A stretch of 64,000 nucleotides of DNA from Acidimicrobiaceae bacterium (GTDB taxonomy: Bacteria > Actinomycetota > Acidimicrobiia > Acidimicrobiales > RAAP-2), in the NCBI GenBank assembly GCA_003161575.1, contig PMOE01000083.1, forward strand, positions 39,774 through 103,773, written 5' to 3'. Position numbers and translations under genes: made by a program. How positions within the stretch are numbered: the stretch's first letter is position 1; each line of letters opens with the position of its first letter. The notes beneath the pieces are model-generated. The model did not search any database, had not been told where the DNA came from, and worked only from the letters and a program-made list of their open reading frames with translations. Shown here in pieces: positions 1-7,783 of the stretch.

Positions 1-1
1 G

Positions 2-100
2 CAAGTGGCCCACGCCGGCAACCCCGAACAGATTGATCGGAGCATCGAGATCATTCAGCGGGCCCGCAAGGAGCTCTACCAGATCCTGGCCGAGGGCTGA
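2..100 (+). CDS. C-terminal end of an unidentified protein (possibly PadR-type regulator), cut by window edge
   Basis: An open frame enters from the left edge and stops at TGA 98-100, giving 32 residues that end in a charged helix (RARKELYQILAEG). It has strong codon bias and lies 31 bp before the ABC ATPase start on the same strand. Helical tails of this kind occur on PadR-type regulators next to DrrAB-like transporters, so a regulator of the pair is a reasonable guess. The fragment is too short to assign a family. Confidence 0.45.
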   Translation, partial: QVAHAGNPEQIDRSIEIIQRARKELYQILAEG

Positions 101-131
101 TCCGCCTCCGGTAGCCTGGGCGCCGAGCACA

Positions 132-1127
132 ATGTCCACCGCCACCGACACCGCGTCGCCTACATCGGCGACGGCATCTGACTCAGTCATTCAGACCGTG
201 AATCTGACCAAGGTCTACCCGGGCTCGGACTTCCGGGCGGTCGACGAACTCAACCTGTCGGTGTCGGCCGGGGAGATCTTCGGGTTGCTCGGGCCGAACG
301 GCGCAGGCAAAACCACGACGGCGGGCATGCTCACTACCCGGGTCATCCCCACCTCGGGCCAGGCGTTGGTCGGCGGGATTGACGTGGTCGGCCACCCAAC
401 TCTGGCGAAGCAGATCCTCGGGATCGTGAGCCAGGAGAACACCTTGGATCGCCAGCTCACGGTCTGGGAGAACCTCTACTTCCACGGTCGGCTCTTCGGC
501 ATGCCGGCCAAAGAGTCCCGCCAGGTGGCCGACAGATTGCTCGAGCAGTTCTCACTGTCCAAGTGGGCCAAGGCCTCGGTGTACGCACTTTCGGGCGGCA
601 TGGCCCAACGGCTCATGGTCGCCCGCGCCATCTTCCACCGACCCGCGGTGCTATTCCTCGACGAGCCGACAGCCGGTCTTGACCCCCAGAGCCGGTTGGC
701 CCTCTGGGACATCCTGCGCGAGCTCAACAGCGACGGGCAGACCATCTTGCTCACCACCCACTACATGGAAGAGGCGGACCAGCTGTGCGGACGCGTGGCC
801 ATAATGGACCACGGAAAGATCCTGGCCCTCGACACGCCGGCCCGACTCAAAAAAGGGGTCGGCGCCGACACGATCGTGACTGTGAAGGCGGCCGGTGACC
901 CCCAAGCTCTGGCCGCCGTCTTCACCGCCGGAGTTGAGGGAGTGACCCGGACCCGCCCGATCGAAGGTGGGGTGGAGTTGCACGTCGAAGGGGCAAGCCG
1001 CCTCTTGCCTCGCGTGGTCAGCGCGGCTGAGGGTGCCGGATTCGAAGTCGCCGACCTCTCGGTAGCCGAGCCCAGCCTCGAGACCGTCTTCATCAACCTC
1101 ACCGGCAAGGAACTGCGCGACGAATGA
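132..1127 (+). CDS. ABC transporter ATP-binding protein, DrrA/daunorubicin-resistance type
   Basis: Cytosolic ATPase of a drug or lipid exporter. Walker A GPNGAGKTT, signature LSGGMAQR and Walker B LFLDEPTAGLD are all present, followed by the ~80-residue C-terminal extension typical of DrrA-like ATPases. The frame is open further upstream, but ATG 132 gives a normal 331-aa protein with a short Ser/Thr-rich leader; earlier codons overlap the previous gene's tail. It overlaps the permease gene by ATGA (1124-1127), so the two are translationally coupled. The transported substrate cannot be read from sequence; 'drug' is only the family's name. Confidence 0.9.
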   Translation: MSTATDTASPTSATASDSVIQTVNLTKVYPGSDFRAVDELNLSVSAGEIFGLLGPNGAGKTTTAGMLTTRVIPTSGQALVGGIDVVGHPTLAKQILGIVSQENTLDRQLTVWENLYFHGRLFGMPAKESRQVADRLLEQFSLSKWAKASVYALSGGMAQRLMVARAIFHRPAVLFLDEPTAGLDPQSRLALWDILRELNSDGQTILLTTHYMEEADQLCGRVAIMDHGKILALDTPARLKKGVGADTIVTVKAAGDPQALAAVFTAGVEGVTRTRPIEGGVELHVEGASRLLPRVVSAAEGAGFEVADLSVAEPSLETVFINLTGKELRDE

Positions 1128-2005
1128 CCACCGTCCTCGACCCGGCCGGTCGGGCCCAGATCCAGACCGCCCCAGTCCGCTCGGCGCTGGCCTCGAGCTG
1201 GGTCTCCCTGCGTGCGCTGATGCTCCGGGACCTCGTGGTGCTGCGAAAGCACGTTGGCGAATTCGTGGTGCGCACCCTGGTCCAGCCGTTCCTCTTGTGT
1301 TTCGTCTTCCTCTACGTCTTCCCCAAGATCGGGCAAGGGGTGGGCGGGGGTCACGGCCCGGCCGCCGAATCGGCGTTCGCCACCGTGCTCGTCCCCGGCG
1401 TGGTTGGGATCTCCATCATGTTCCAGGGCATCCAGTCCGTCGCGCTACAGATGGCCCAGGAGTTCGGCTTCACCCGGGAAATCGAGGACCGGGTGCAAGC
1501 ACCATGCCCGATTTGGCTGGTGGCGATGTCCAAGGTCCTCTCGGGCGCGGTGCAGGGGTTGATCTCAGCCGCCCTCGTGCTGCCCATCGCTTCGGTGGTC
1601 CACGCAGATGGCGTGACAGCCAACATCTCACTGCATTGGTGGATCATCCTCACGGTCGTACCGCTCTCGTGCGTCGCAATGTCGTCTCTCGGGCTGCTGC
1701 TCGGAACCACGTTCGAGCCTCGCAACATCGGATTGATGTTCGGGTTCGTTGTCCTTCCGATCACCTTCCTCGGCGGCACGTACTACCAGTGGACCCGTTT
1801 GGTCCCGGTGAAAGTCGGTGGGTGGCACTGGCTCCAGACCGTCGTGCTGGTCAATCCGTTGATCTACGTAAACGAGGGCATGCGGGCCGCCTTCACCGAT
1901 GCCTCCCACATGCATCTCTACGTCGTCTACCCGGTCCTTGTTGGCTTCTGCGCCTTGTTCCTCAGCATCGGATTGCGCAATTTCCGACGCCGGGTGCAGT
2001 CCTGA
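1124..2005 (+). CDS. ABC-2 type transporter permease, DrrB-like
   Basis: Membrane partner of the preceding ATPase. The 293-aa product has about six hydrophobic segments and the ABC-2 layout: a cytosolic N-terminus of ~45 residues, then membrane segments with the conserved stretch around FTREIEDRV between segments 2 and 3. The start overlaps the ATPase stop. Two-gene DrrAB-type exporters usually work as homodimers of each subunit. Nothing in the sequence fixes the substrate. Confidence 0.88.
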   Translation: MTTVLDPAGRAQIQTAPVRSALASSWVSLRALMLRDLVVLRKHVGEFVVRTLVQPFLLCFVFLYVFPKIGQGVGGGHGPAAESAFATVLVPGVVGISIMFQGIQSVALQMAQEFGFTREIEDRVQAPCPIWLVAMSKVLSGAVQGLISAALVLPIASVVHADGVTANISLHWWIILTVVPLSCVAMSSLGLLLGTTFEPRNIGLMFGFVVLPITFLGGTYYQWTRLVPVKVGGWHWLQTVVLVNPLIYVNEGMRAAFTDASHMHLYVVYPVLVGFCALFLSIGLRNFRRRVQS

Positions 2006-2117
2006 TCCGATATCGGTCAGAACTCACAGGCCGCGACCGTGCCAGCATCCTCGAGAATCGCGCGAGCCCACTGGCCGGCGTCGACGGACGTCGCCACGCC
2101 AACTTCTCCCAGCGCAC

Positions 2118-2543
2118 TCATGAGGGGCGCACGGCGTGGCTGTTGGCCTGGTCGGCGAAGGCACTCTCCATGGCCTCGGGCCGATCAACCGACAACAGCG
2201 CGACCTCACCGCCGCTCCGATCGACCATGAGCGTGGCCGGCCCCTCGGGGGTTCCGAGCGGACCGGCCTCGACCCTCCAACCGCCAGTCCGAAGTGTCAC
2301 GGTGACCTCTTCGAGATCCCTGACGGCGTAGATTGGCAAAAAGGTGCCAGCGGGGCGATGGTCGGCCAACAATATTGCGGGGGGCGAACCCACGTCGACG
2401 GCGGCCACGTCGGCCCCGAAGTGCTGAAACCGCCACCGCAACGCGGCGCCGGGAAGGGCGAGCCAGACCGCGAGGTCCTCGTCGACGTTCTCAGAACCGA
2501 CATAGAGATACCGCAGCTCCACTCCGCTTACGTTACGCGCCAC
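2118..2543 (-). CDS. VOC/glyoxalase-fold protein of unknown function
   Basis: A 141-aa protein with the beta-alpha-beta-beta-beta rhythm of vicinal-oxygen-chelate domains: GVELRYLYVGSENVDEDLAVW at the N-terminus and a closing stretch GPATLMVDRSGGEVALL like the end of a glyoxalase module. Only one module is visible, so an active form would need a dimer. It is isolated between rightward genes. Assignment to VOC rests on overall pattern, without a clear metal-ligand set; a distinct small beta-rich family is possible. Confidence 0.6.
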   Translation of the reverse strand: MARNVSGVELRYLYVGSENVDEDLAVWLALPGAALRWRFQHFGADVAAVDVGSPPAILLADHRPAGTFLPIYAVRDLEEVTVTLRTGGWRVEAGPLGTPEGPATLMVDRSGGEVALLSVDRPEAMESAFADQANSHAVRPS

Positions 2544-2653
2544 TCAGGGGCCGTTCTCCCTGTCAATCAACCCAGCACCAGACCGCGGCGCCAGGCCACT
2601 GATCGCTGCGCAACTGGGCCTGGGCGAGCGCGCCCGAGGTCTACGCTGGAGGG

Positions 2654-3112
2654 GTGACCAGGAGTGCGCCCCCACCAGGGAACCTCGACGCCCCGGCGAC
2701 GACGGTCGACGAAGCCCTCGACCGGGTGCGGCGAAACGGCGGGCGCGTCACTTCCTCGCGCCGGTTCTTACTGCGGGCCCTGTTCACCGCCGGCGGACAT
2801 CGGACCGCCGAGGAGCTGGCGGCCGAGGTGCAAGACCAAGCCCCCGATGTCCACCTGTCGACGATCTACCGGAACCTCGAAGAGCTCGAACGCCTTGGCG
2901 TCATCGTCCACGCCCATCTTGGCCACGGCCCGGCCACGTACCACCTCGCCTCGGCGGCCCACGGCCATTTCGTCTGTGAGGTGTGCGGCACCATGATCGA
3001 GGCGCCCGACCAGCTCTTCGGTGGCCTGGCCCGGACGGCCAAGACGGAGTTCTCCTTCACCATCGACCCGCACCATTTCGCCGTGCTCGGCCGGTGCGCT
3101 CGATGCTCATGA
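2654..3112 (+). CDS. Fur-family metal-responsive transcriptional regulator (Fur/Zur type)
   Basis: DNA-binding metalloregulator of 152 aa. An N-terminal winged helix (residues ~20-95) includes the family stretch HLSTIYRNLEELERLGV. The dimerisation domain carries two CxxC pairs (C108/C111 and C148/C151) forming the structural zinc site, with His residues (HGHF, DPHHF) for the regulatory metal. Start GTG 2654 follows a GGAGGGG-like Shine-Dalgarno. Sequence alone does not separate Fur, Zur and PerR; the two intact CxxC pairs fit Zur or Fur. No target operator is evident nearby. Confidence 0.9.
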   Translation: MTRSAPPPGNLDAPATTVDEALDRVRRNGGRVTSSRRFLLRALFTAGGHRTAEELAAEVQDQAPDVHLSTIYRNLEELERLGVIVHAHLGHGPATYHLASAAHGHFVCEVCGTMIEAPDQLFGGLARTAKTEFSFTIDPHHFAVLGRCARCS

Positions 3113-3148
3113 GCCCGCGCCCGCAGACTTGGCGCTCGGGCGCGGGCT
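3112..3148 (+). terminator. GC-rich hairpin after the Fur-family gene
   Basis: A perfect 12-bp inverted repeat (AGCCCGCGCCCG at 3112-3123, complement at 3137-3148) with a 13-nt loop starts on the last base of the regulator's stop codon. No U-tract follows, as is usual for hairpins in GC-rich actinobacteria. It separates the regulator from the permease gene. Confidence 0.6.
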
Positions 3149-3210
3149 GACCCCCGCTCGGACGTGAGGCACCGGCGGGGGGGTCCGCCCACGCCACTGG
3201 TCGTCGATCG

Positions 3211-4095
3211 GTGAGCGTTCTCTTCGCGCTGCTGGCCGCGCTCTCCAACGCCTCGACCTCGGTCTTCCAGCGCGTCGCCAACGTCTCGGCCCCAAAGAAC
3301 CTGACCAGTTGGCGCCAGCACGCCCTCTATCTGCTCCGTCGACCCCTCTGGCTCATGGGCTTTGCTTGTCTCATCCTCACCTTCGTGTTCACCGCGATTG
3401 CTTTGTACTTCGGGCAGTTGGCGGTGGTCCAGCCGCTCTACGTGGCCGAACTGATCTTCACCCTGGCCCTCCGACGGTTCTGGTTGCGCGACGAGGTGCC
3501 CGCAAAGAGCTGGGCGGCTGCCGCAGTGCTCTCGGCGGGGTTGATCGGCTTTCTCGTCATCGCCCGTCCCCTCCCCGGTGATCGGGCCACGACCGCGGCT
3601 CAGTGGGCCGGGGTGCTAGCGGTCGGGGCCGTGATCCTCACCGTCTTGTTGGTCGGTGCGCGCCGTGGTCCGCCGCGGCGCCGGGCCGCCATGTACGGCG
3701 CGGCCGCCGGGCTCGTCTGGTCGATCGACGCGGGCGTCGTCAAGGCAGCAACCAACGTGCTCCAGTCCGACGGATGGGGTGAGCTCTTCGAGCATTGGCC
3801 GGTGTACGTGTTGGTGGTCAGCGGCATGCTCGGGACTCTGCTCGTGCAGGGCGCGCTCAAGGTGGGGCCGCTGCAGGCCTCCCAGCCGGCCATGCTGATC
3901 GTCGAACCCCTGGCCGGCATCATCGTCGGCGTGTCCCTCTTCGGCGAGCGACTGGCAAACAGCCCCGCGGCTATCACCGGCGAATGTCTTTCCCTTCTCG
4001 TGATGGCCCTCGGCGTGCTGCTGGTCTCCCAATGGGCGCCGCCGGCGATCGCCGAGCGGCCCCTGGCCTCAACGAAGACCCAAGAGACCCGGTAG
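3211..4095 (+). CDS. DMT-superfamily (EamA-like) integral membrane permease
   Basis: A 294-aa protein of nine to ten hydrophobic helices in two repeated halves, typical of the drug/metabolite transporter superfamily. It has a helix-rich N-terminus, a GALKVGPLQASQPAMLIVEPL stretch and a second half ending in a short charged tail. GTG 3211 is the first in-frame start and gives a full first helix. Its last 27 bp overlap the 3' end of the convergent HAD gene. Substrate unknown. Confidence 0.78.
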   Translation: MSVLFALLAALSNASTSVFQRVANVSAPKNLTSWRQHALYLLRRPLWLMGFACLILTFVFTAIALYFGQLAVVQPLYVAELIFTLALRRFWLRDEVPAKSWAAAAVLSAGLIGFLVIARPLPGDRATTAAQWAGVLAVGAVILTVLLVGARRGPPRRRAAMYGAAAGLVWSIDAGVVKAATNVLQSDGWGELFEHWPVYVLVVSGMLGTLLVQGALKVGPLQASQPAMLIVEPLAGIIVGVSLFGERLANSPAAITGECLSLLVMALGVLLVSQWAPPAIAERPLASTKTQETR

Positions 4096-4779
4096 CTGAG
4101 CCACCGACTCGATGACATGAGTGGCTCCAGCGGCGATCAGGCGCGCCCGGTCGTCGGCGCCGCTCAGCACACCGGCCACCACCGAGGCGCCGGCCCGGCG
4201 GCCGCTCACCATGTCCGCAGCGGTATCCCCGGCTACGGCCACCGCTGCGACCGACTCGGCACCGAGGGCGAGCAAGGCGGTCAGGATCATGTCGGGGTAC
4301 GGTCGCCCCCTCCCGGCGTCGACGGGGCTGAGGACGAGGTCGACCAGGTCGCCCCAGCCGAGCACCTCGATCAGCAGGTCCCGGGTGCGAGCCGAGAACC
4401 CGGTGGTCAGAGCCACTTTCACCCCGGCCGCTCGCAGGACCCCGATGCAATCGAGCGCACCGGGTATGGGTCGGACCGATCCACCCCGTACGGCTTGGTC
4501 GTAAGCCGCCTCGAAGGCGATGTTGGCGGCTAGGGCCCGGTCCTCTGCTCCGAAGAGCGTCCGGAACACTTCGATCTTCGATGTCCCCATGGTGTCGCGC
4601 ACATGGGCGACCATCGAGGCCCGCTGTGCCTTCTGAGTCACCCCGAGCTCGTCGAGGGCGGCGTCGAAGGCCTGTTCGACCAAGCCGTCGTCGGCCACGG
4701 TGGTGCCGGCCATGTCAAGACAGGCCAGTTCGATGCCCGGCGCTTCTTCGTCCGGCGCGCGCATTTGAGGCGAGCTCAT
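4069..4779 (-). CDS. Phosphonatase-like HAD hydrolase
   Basis: HAD-superfamily phosphohydrolase of 236 aa. Motif I is LDMAGTT (nucleophile D22); the D-x-A-G-T form, with Ala where most HADs have the second Asp, is what phosphonoacetaldehyde hydrolase (DWAGT) shows. Later motifs: TTGFS (motif II Thr) and VAVAGDTAADM (motif IV). It matches the 'phosphonatase-like hydrolase' clade (TIGR03351) that travels with the FAD oxidoreductase encoded immediately upstream, with which it overlaps by 4 bp. Likely role: cleaving or dephosphorylating an aldehyde phosphonate made by that oxidase (inference). A general HAD phosphatase is the alternative. Confidence 0.85.
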   Translation of the reverse strand: MSSPQMRAPDEEAPGIELACLDMAGTTVADDGLVEQAFDAALDELGVTQKAQRASMVAHVRDTMGTSKIEVFRTLFGAEDRALAANIAFEAAYDQAVRGGSVRPIPGALDCIGVLRAAGVKVALTTGFSARTRDLLIEVLGWGDLVDLVLSPVDAGRGRPYPDMILTALLALGAESVAAVAVAGDTAADMVSGRRAGASVVAGVLSGADDRARLIAAGATHVIESVAQLPGLLGLR

Positions 4780-5885
4780 TGGAATGTCTCCTCGGCGATT
4801 GCAGGCGAAAGGGTCATTCCCCGGCCGCCGGCGCCGGTCACCACCTCCACCCCCGCCGCAACCCAGTGGCGCAAGTAGATCGCGTCCCCCGCCGCCTCGG
4901 TCACTTGGCTGTAGACACCGGCCCAGCGCCGGACGATCGGCGGAATGGATCGGCCGAACAAGGTGGCGGCCACGTCGAGAAGATGCCGGTATGGGGCCTC
5001 GTCGACGTCGAAGGCGAAGGGCTCCTCGGTCGAGTGGGTGTCGCCGATGGTCAGCCCACCGTCATGCCGCTGGACTGCCAACAGTTGGGCCGCCCAGAGG
5101 GCGGCCACCGAGCTCTGCGGTCCGAGCGCCCGGCGGGCCGGCACGTCGAAGGCCGGGTAGTAACGCAGCGAGTCCCCGTCGGCGAGGGACGTGGTCAGCC
5201 GGCCCTCGAAGGGCTCGGTCTCGAGCATCTCGAGGCGCACCCGGCGCACCGGGGCACCGCTGAGCGCCTCGGCCAGGATGCCGCCGTGGGCCGCTCCGGT
5301 GCAGAGCACCACCCGGTCGCCGCGGTGTCGCTCGCCGGTCGCGTCGGTCACCTCGTGGTCGGAGAACCCCACCATCTCGCGGCCGGGGAGCCACCGATAG
5401 CGGCCGCTCGCCAGGCAGGTGGCCCGCAGTGGGGCCAGGACCTCGCGAGGCTCGACAACTGCGTCGGTCGAACAGTGCAAGGCGGCGAGGTACTCGCCGG
5501 CCAGTGCCGGGTTGACCCGACGGGCCGCATCCGCGGTGAGAAGGGCGATCCCCCGAGCCTCGGCGTCATCTCGGGCGACCACCTGTTCGAGTACGGCCAG
5601 CTCGGCCGGTGTCCGTACCAAGGTCAATGATCCGTTGGCCCGAAAGCCGATGTCGGGGTGACGGACGCCGATCTCGGCCCATTTCTCGCGGGCCCGCAGG
5701 GCCAATGCCAGCTCAGGGCCGCTCGCCCGACCACTTACCCAGATCAGTCCGAAGTTTCGGACCGAAGCGCCCCGTGGGCCGACCTCACGCTCGAGGTGGA
5801 CGACGGTACATCCCCGAGAGACACCTTCGAGCGCGTGCATCGTTCCGAGCACTCCCCCACCGACGACCACCAATCGTTCCGCCAC
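4776..5885 (-). CDS. FAD-dependent oxidoreductase of phosphonate-associated type (TIGR03364-like)
   Basis: DAO-type flavoprotein of 369 aa. The dinucleotide-binding motif VVVGGGVLG lies at the N-terminus, followed by GASVRNFGLIW, and the C-terminus GVEVVTGAGGRGMTLSPA closes the FAD site. This clade is known to sit beside phosphonatase-like HADs and is proposed to oxidatively deaminate an aminophosphonate close to 2-aminoethylphosphonate. Here the two genes overlap by ATGA and run as one reverse-strand operon. The substrate is inferred from context; no phosphonate transporter gene is adjacent. Confidence 0.82.
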   Translation of the reverse strand: MAERLVVVGGGVLGTMHALEGVSRGCTVVHLEREVGPRGASVRNFGLIWVSGRASGPELALALRAREKWAEIGVRHPDIGFRANGSLTLVRTPAELAVLEQVVARDDAEARGIALLTADAARRVNPALAGEYLAALHCSTDAVVEPREVLAPLRATCLASGRYRWLPGREMVGFSDHEVTDATGERHRGDRVVLCTGAAHGGILAEALSGAPVRRVRLEMLETEPFEGRLTTSLADGDSLRYYPAFDVPARRALGPQSSVAALWAAQLLAVQRHDGGLTIGDTHSTEEPFAFDVDEAPYRHLLDVAATLFGRSIPPIVRRWAGVYSQVTEAAGDAIYLRHWVAAGVEVVTGAGGRGMTLSPAIAEETFQ

Positions 5886-5944
5886 ACCCGGATCTTCGCG
5901 TCATCGGGGGCGGCCGGCCAGAATTGCTACCGGGCCGATCGGCC

Positions 5945-6235
5945 CTAGACCTCGTCGACCTCGACGCCCTTCCAGAAGGCGACGTGGTCGATGATCTCTT
6001 TGGCCGCGTCCTTCGGATCGGGATAGAACCAGGCGGCGTCGGCATTCCGGGCGCCGTCGACCACAACGTCGTAATAGCTGGCCGTCCCCTTCCACGAGCA
6101 CACCGTGTGAGTGCCTGAGTCACCGAGCACGGAGCGGTTCACCGACTCAGCAGGAAAGTAGTGGTTCCCCTCCACCACGATCGTCTGGTCGCTCTCGGCG
6201 ATGGTCGTACCTTTCCAGGTTGCTCGAATGGTCAC
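5945..6235 (-). CDS. DUF427 family protein
   Basis: A small soluble protein of 96 aa matching DUF427: the core ATWKGTTIAESD, then VEGNHYFPAESV, CSWKGTASYYDV and the end of the domain AAWFYPDPKDAA. The frame is open upstream to 6538, but conservation begins at GTG 6235, which gives the family's usual length. DUF427 is a widespread single-domain family without a settled function. It sits 59 bp upstream of the phosphonate pair on the same strand. Confidence 0.88.
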   Translation of the reverse strand: MTIRATWKGTTIAESDQTIVVEGNHYFPAESVNRSVLGDSGTHTVCSWKGTASYYDVVVDGARNADAAWFYPDPKDAAKEIIDHVAFWKGVEVDEV

Positions 6236-6360
6236 GAGCCAAGAGTAGCGGCCCGTTGCGGTCGATCGTCCGGCCCATCGGGGGCCGGTTGACGCCGATG
6301 AGCCCCGCCCAGGAGCCCCCGCAGTCCCCAAGGACCGGTTGGGCGGCCGCCCAGCGGGGT

Positions 6361-6380
6361 CAAAGCGAAGTGGCGCTTTG
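6361..6380. promoter_or_regulatory. Perfect inverted repeat upstream of egtB
   Basis: CAAAGCG (6361-6367) and CGCTTTG (6374-6380) form perfect 7-bp arms around a 6-bp spacer, 115 bp before the egtB start, in the 260-bp gap between divergent DUF427 and egtB. It could be an operator or a hairpin in the leader. No specific regulator is implied by the sequence. Confidence 0.35.
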
Positions 6381-6438
6381 CGGAGCGGCGCGCTGACTAC
6401 ATTGGCAGGGGAAGGTTTCGGGCTCGCTCGTGGGGGAA

Positions 6439-6478
6439 CCTGATCCTGGCAACCATTGCCTGATCCTGGCCAACCATT
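6439..6478 (+). repeat. Imperfect tandem duplication in the egtB leader
   Basis: CCTGATCCTGGCAACCATT (6439-6457) is repeated as the same word with one extra C (6459-6478), the second copy ending just before the egtB ribosome binding site AGAGGGGAAG. The copies sit head to tail with one base between, so this is either a slippage product or a duplicated control element. Confidence 0.7.
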
Positions 6479-6494
6479 AGAGGGGAAGCGAGCA

Positions 6495-7781
6495 ATGCTC
6501 AACTCCGACGAGGAGTCCGGGGGCGGGGAGCTCACCACCCGCTATGAGCGGGTGCGAGCGCTGACCGAGGAGCTAGCGGCACCCCTGTCCCCCGAGGACC
6601 AAATGGTCCAGTCGATGCCCGACGTGAGCCCGACCAAATGGCACCGGGGCCACACGTCGTGGTTCTTCGAGACGTTTCTCCTCCAGCCCGGCCTCGACCG
6701 GTACGAGCCGTTCCATCCCGCATTCGCCTACATCTTCAACTCGTACTACGAGACCGTCGGGGCGCGTCACCCCAGGGCCGAGCGCGGCATGATCTCACGT
6801 CCGGGCACCGCCGAGGTGGCCGACTACCGACGTCATGTCGACGCCGCCATGGCTGAGCTTTTGAACAGTGGCCTCGGTCCCGAGGCTCTCGAACTTGTCG
6901 AGCTCGGGTGCAATCATGAAGAGCAGCACCAAGAGCTGCTGCTGATGGACATCAAACACGTTCTCTCGCGCAACCCGCTGCGGCCGGCCTATTTGCGCTC
7001 ACCGGGCCCAACCCCTTCCACCGCGCCCAAGACCAAGTGGATCGAACATCAGGGGGGACTCGTCGAGATCGGCTACGACGGCCAAGGTTTCGCCTTCGAC
7101 AACGAGTCGCCCCGCCATCAGGTGCTGGTGACTCCCTACGCCTTGGCCGACCAGCCCGTCACGTGCGGTGACTGGCTTGCCTTCATGGAGGACGACGGCT
7201 ACTCCCGGCCCGAGTTCTGGCTCTCCGACGGCTGGGCCATGGTCCAACGTGACCGGTGGCAGGCGCCGCTGTACTGGACCCACAACGGAGAAGTGGCCGG
7301 CGGCGGCTCGGGCGGCCATCCTTCGGGCTGGCAGACCTTCACCCTTGGTGGGGAGCGACCGGTCGACCCGGCCGAGCCGGTCTGCCACGTGAGTTACTAC
7401 GAAGCCGACGCCTTTGCCCACTGGACCGGTGACCGGCTGCCGACTGAATCAGAATGGGAGGCCCTGGCGGTCGATCATCTCGCCGAGGAGCACTCCTTGG
7501 ACCTCTCTTCGCTGCACCCGCCGGTGACCACGGGGAAGGGCGCGGGGTTCTTCGGTGGCGTCTGGGAATGGACCTCGAGCGCGTACTGTCCGTACCCCGG
7601 GTTCCGGGCCCCCTCGGGCGCAGTCGGTGAGTACAACGGCAAATTCATGGTCAATCAATACGTCTTGCGAGGCGGCTCTTGTGTGACCCCGCGCGGGCAC
7701 GCGCGCTCTTCGTACCGCAACTTCTTCCCTGCCTCGGCCCGTTGGGCATTCAGCGGGGTACGGCTGGCCCGGGACCTCTGA
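6495..7781 (+). CDS. egtB: Ergothioneine biosynthesis sulfoxide synthase EgtB
   Basis: Non-haem iron enzyme that joins hercynine to a cysteine-containing thiol (gamma-glutamylcysteine or cysteine) with O2 to form the sulfoxide intermediate of ergothioneine. The 428-aa protein has an N-terminal DinB-like domain with HRGHTSWFFE (~50-59) and NHEEQHQE (H141, H145) as the histidine iron ligands, then a formylglycine-generating-enzyme-like C-terminal domain with GGVWEWTSS and the terminal VLRGGSCVTP. ATG 6495 is chosen because AGAGGGGAAG precedes it and conservation begins there; the 13 upstream codons fall in the duplicated leader. The gene is followed after 2 bp by egtD. Confidence 0.93.
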   Translation: MLNSDEESGGGELTTRYERVRALTEELAAPLSPEDQMVQSMPDVSPTKWHRGHTSWFFETFLLQPGLDRYEPFHPAFAYIFNSYYETVGARHPRAERGMISRPGTAEVADYRRHVDAAMAELLNSGLGPEALELVELGCNHEEQHQELLLMDIKHVLSRNPLRPAYLRSPGPTPSTAPKTKWIEHQGGLVEIGYDGQGFAFDNESPRHQVLVTPYALADQPVTCGDWLAFMEDDGYSRPEFWLSDGWAMVQRDRWQAPLYWTHNGEVAGGGSGGHPSGWQTFTLGGERPVDPAEPVCHVSYYEADAFAHWTGDRLPTESEWEALAVDHLAEEHSLDLSSLHPPVTTGKGAGFFGGVWEWTSSAYCPYPGFRAPSGAVGEYNGKFMVNQYVLRGGSCVTPRGHARSSYRNFFPASARWAFSGVRLARDL

Positions 7782-7783
7782 GC

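Noticed and set aside
1297..2331. 344-codon rightward frame across the ABC permease gene and beyond
   Set aside because: It is a shifted reading of the permease gene with Arg/Pro/Gly-rich composition; no domain pattern, and the permease frame has clear membrane segments.
4581..5630. 349-codon rightward frame antisense to the FAD oxidase
   Set aside because: Antisense shadow in high-GC DNA; composition rich in Arg, Gly and His, no motif, while the reverse frame matches a known family end to end.
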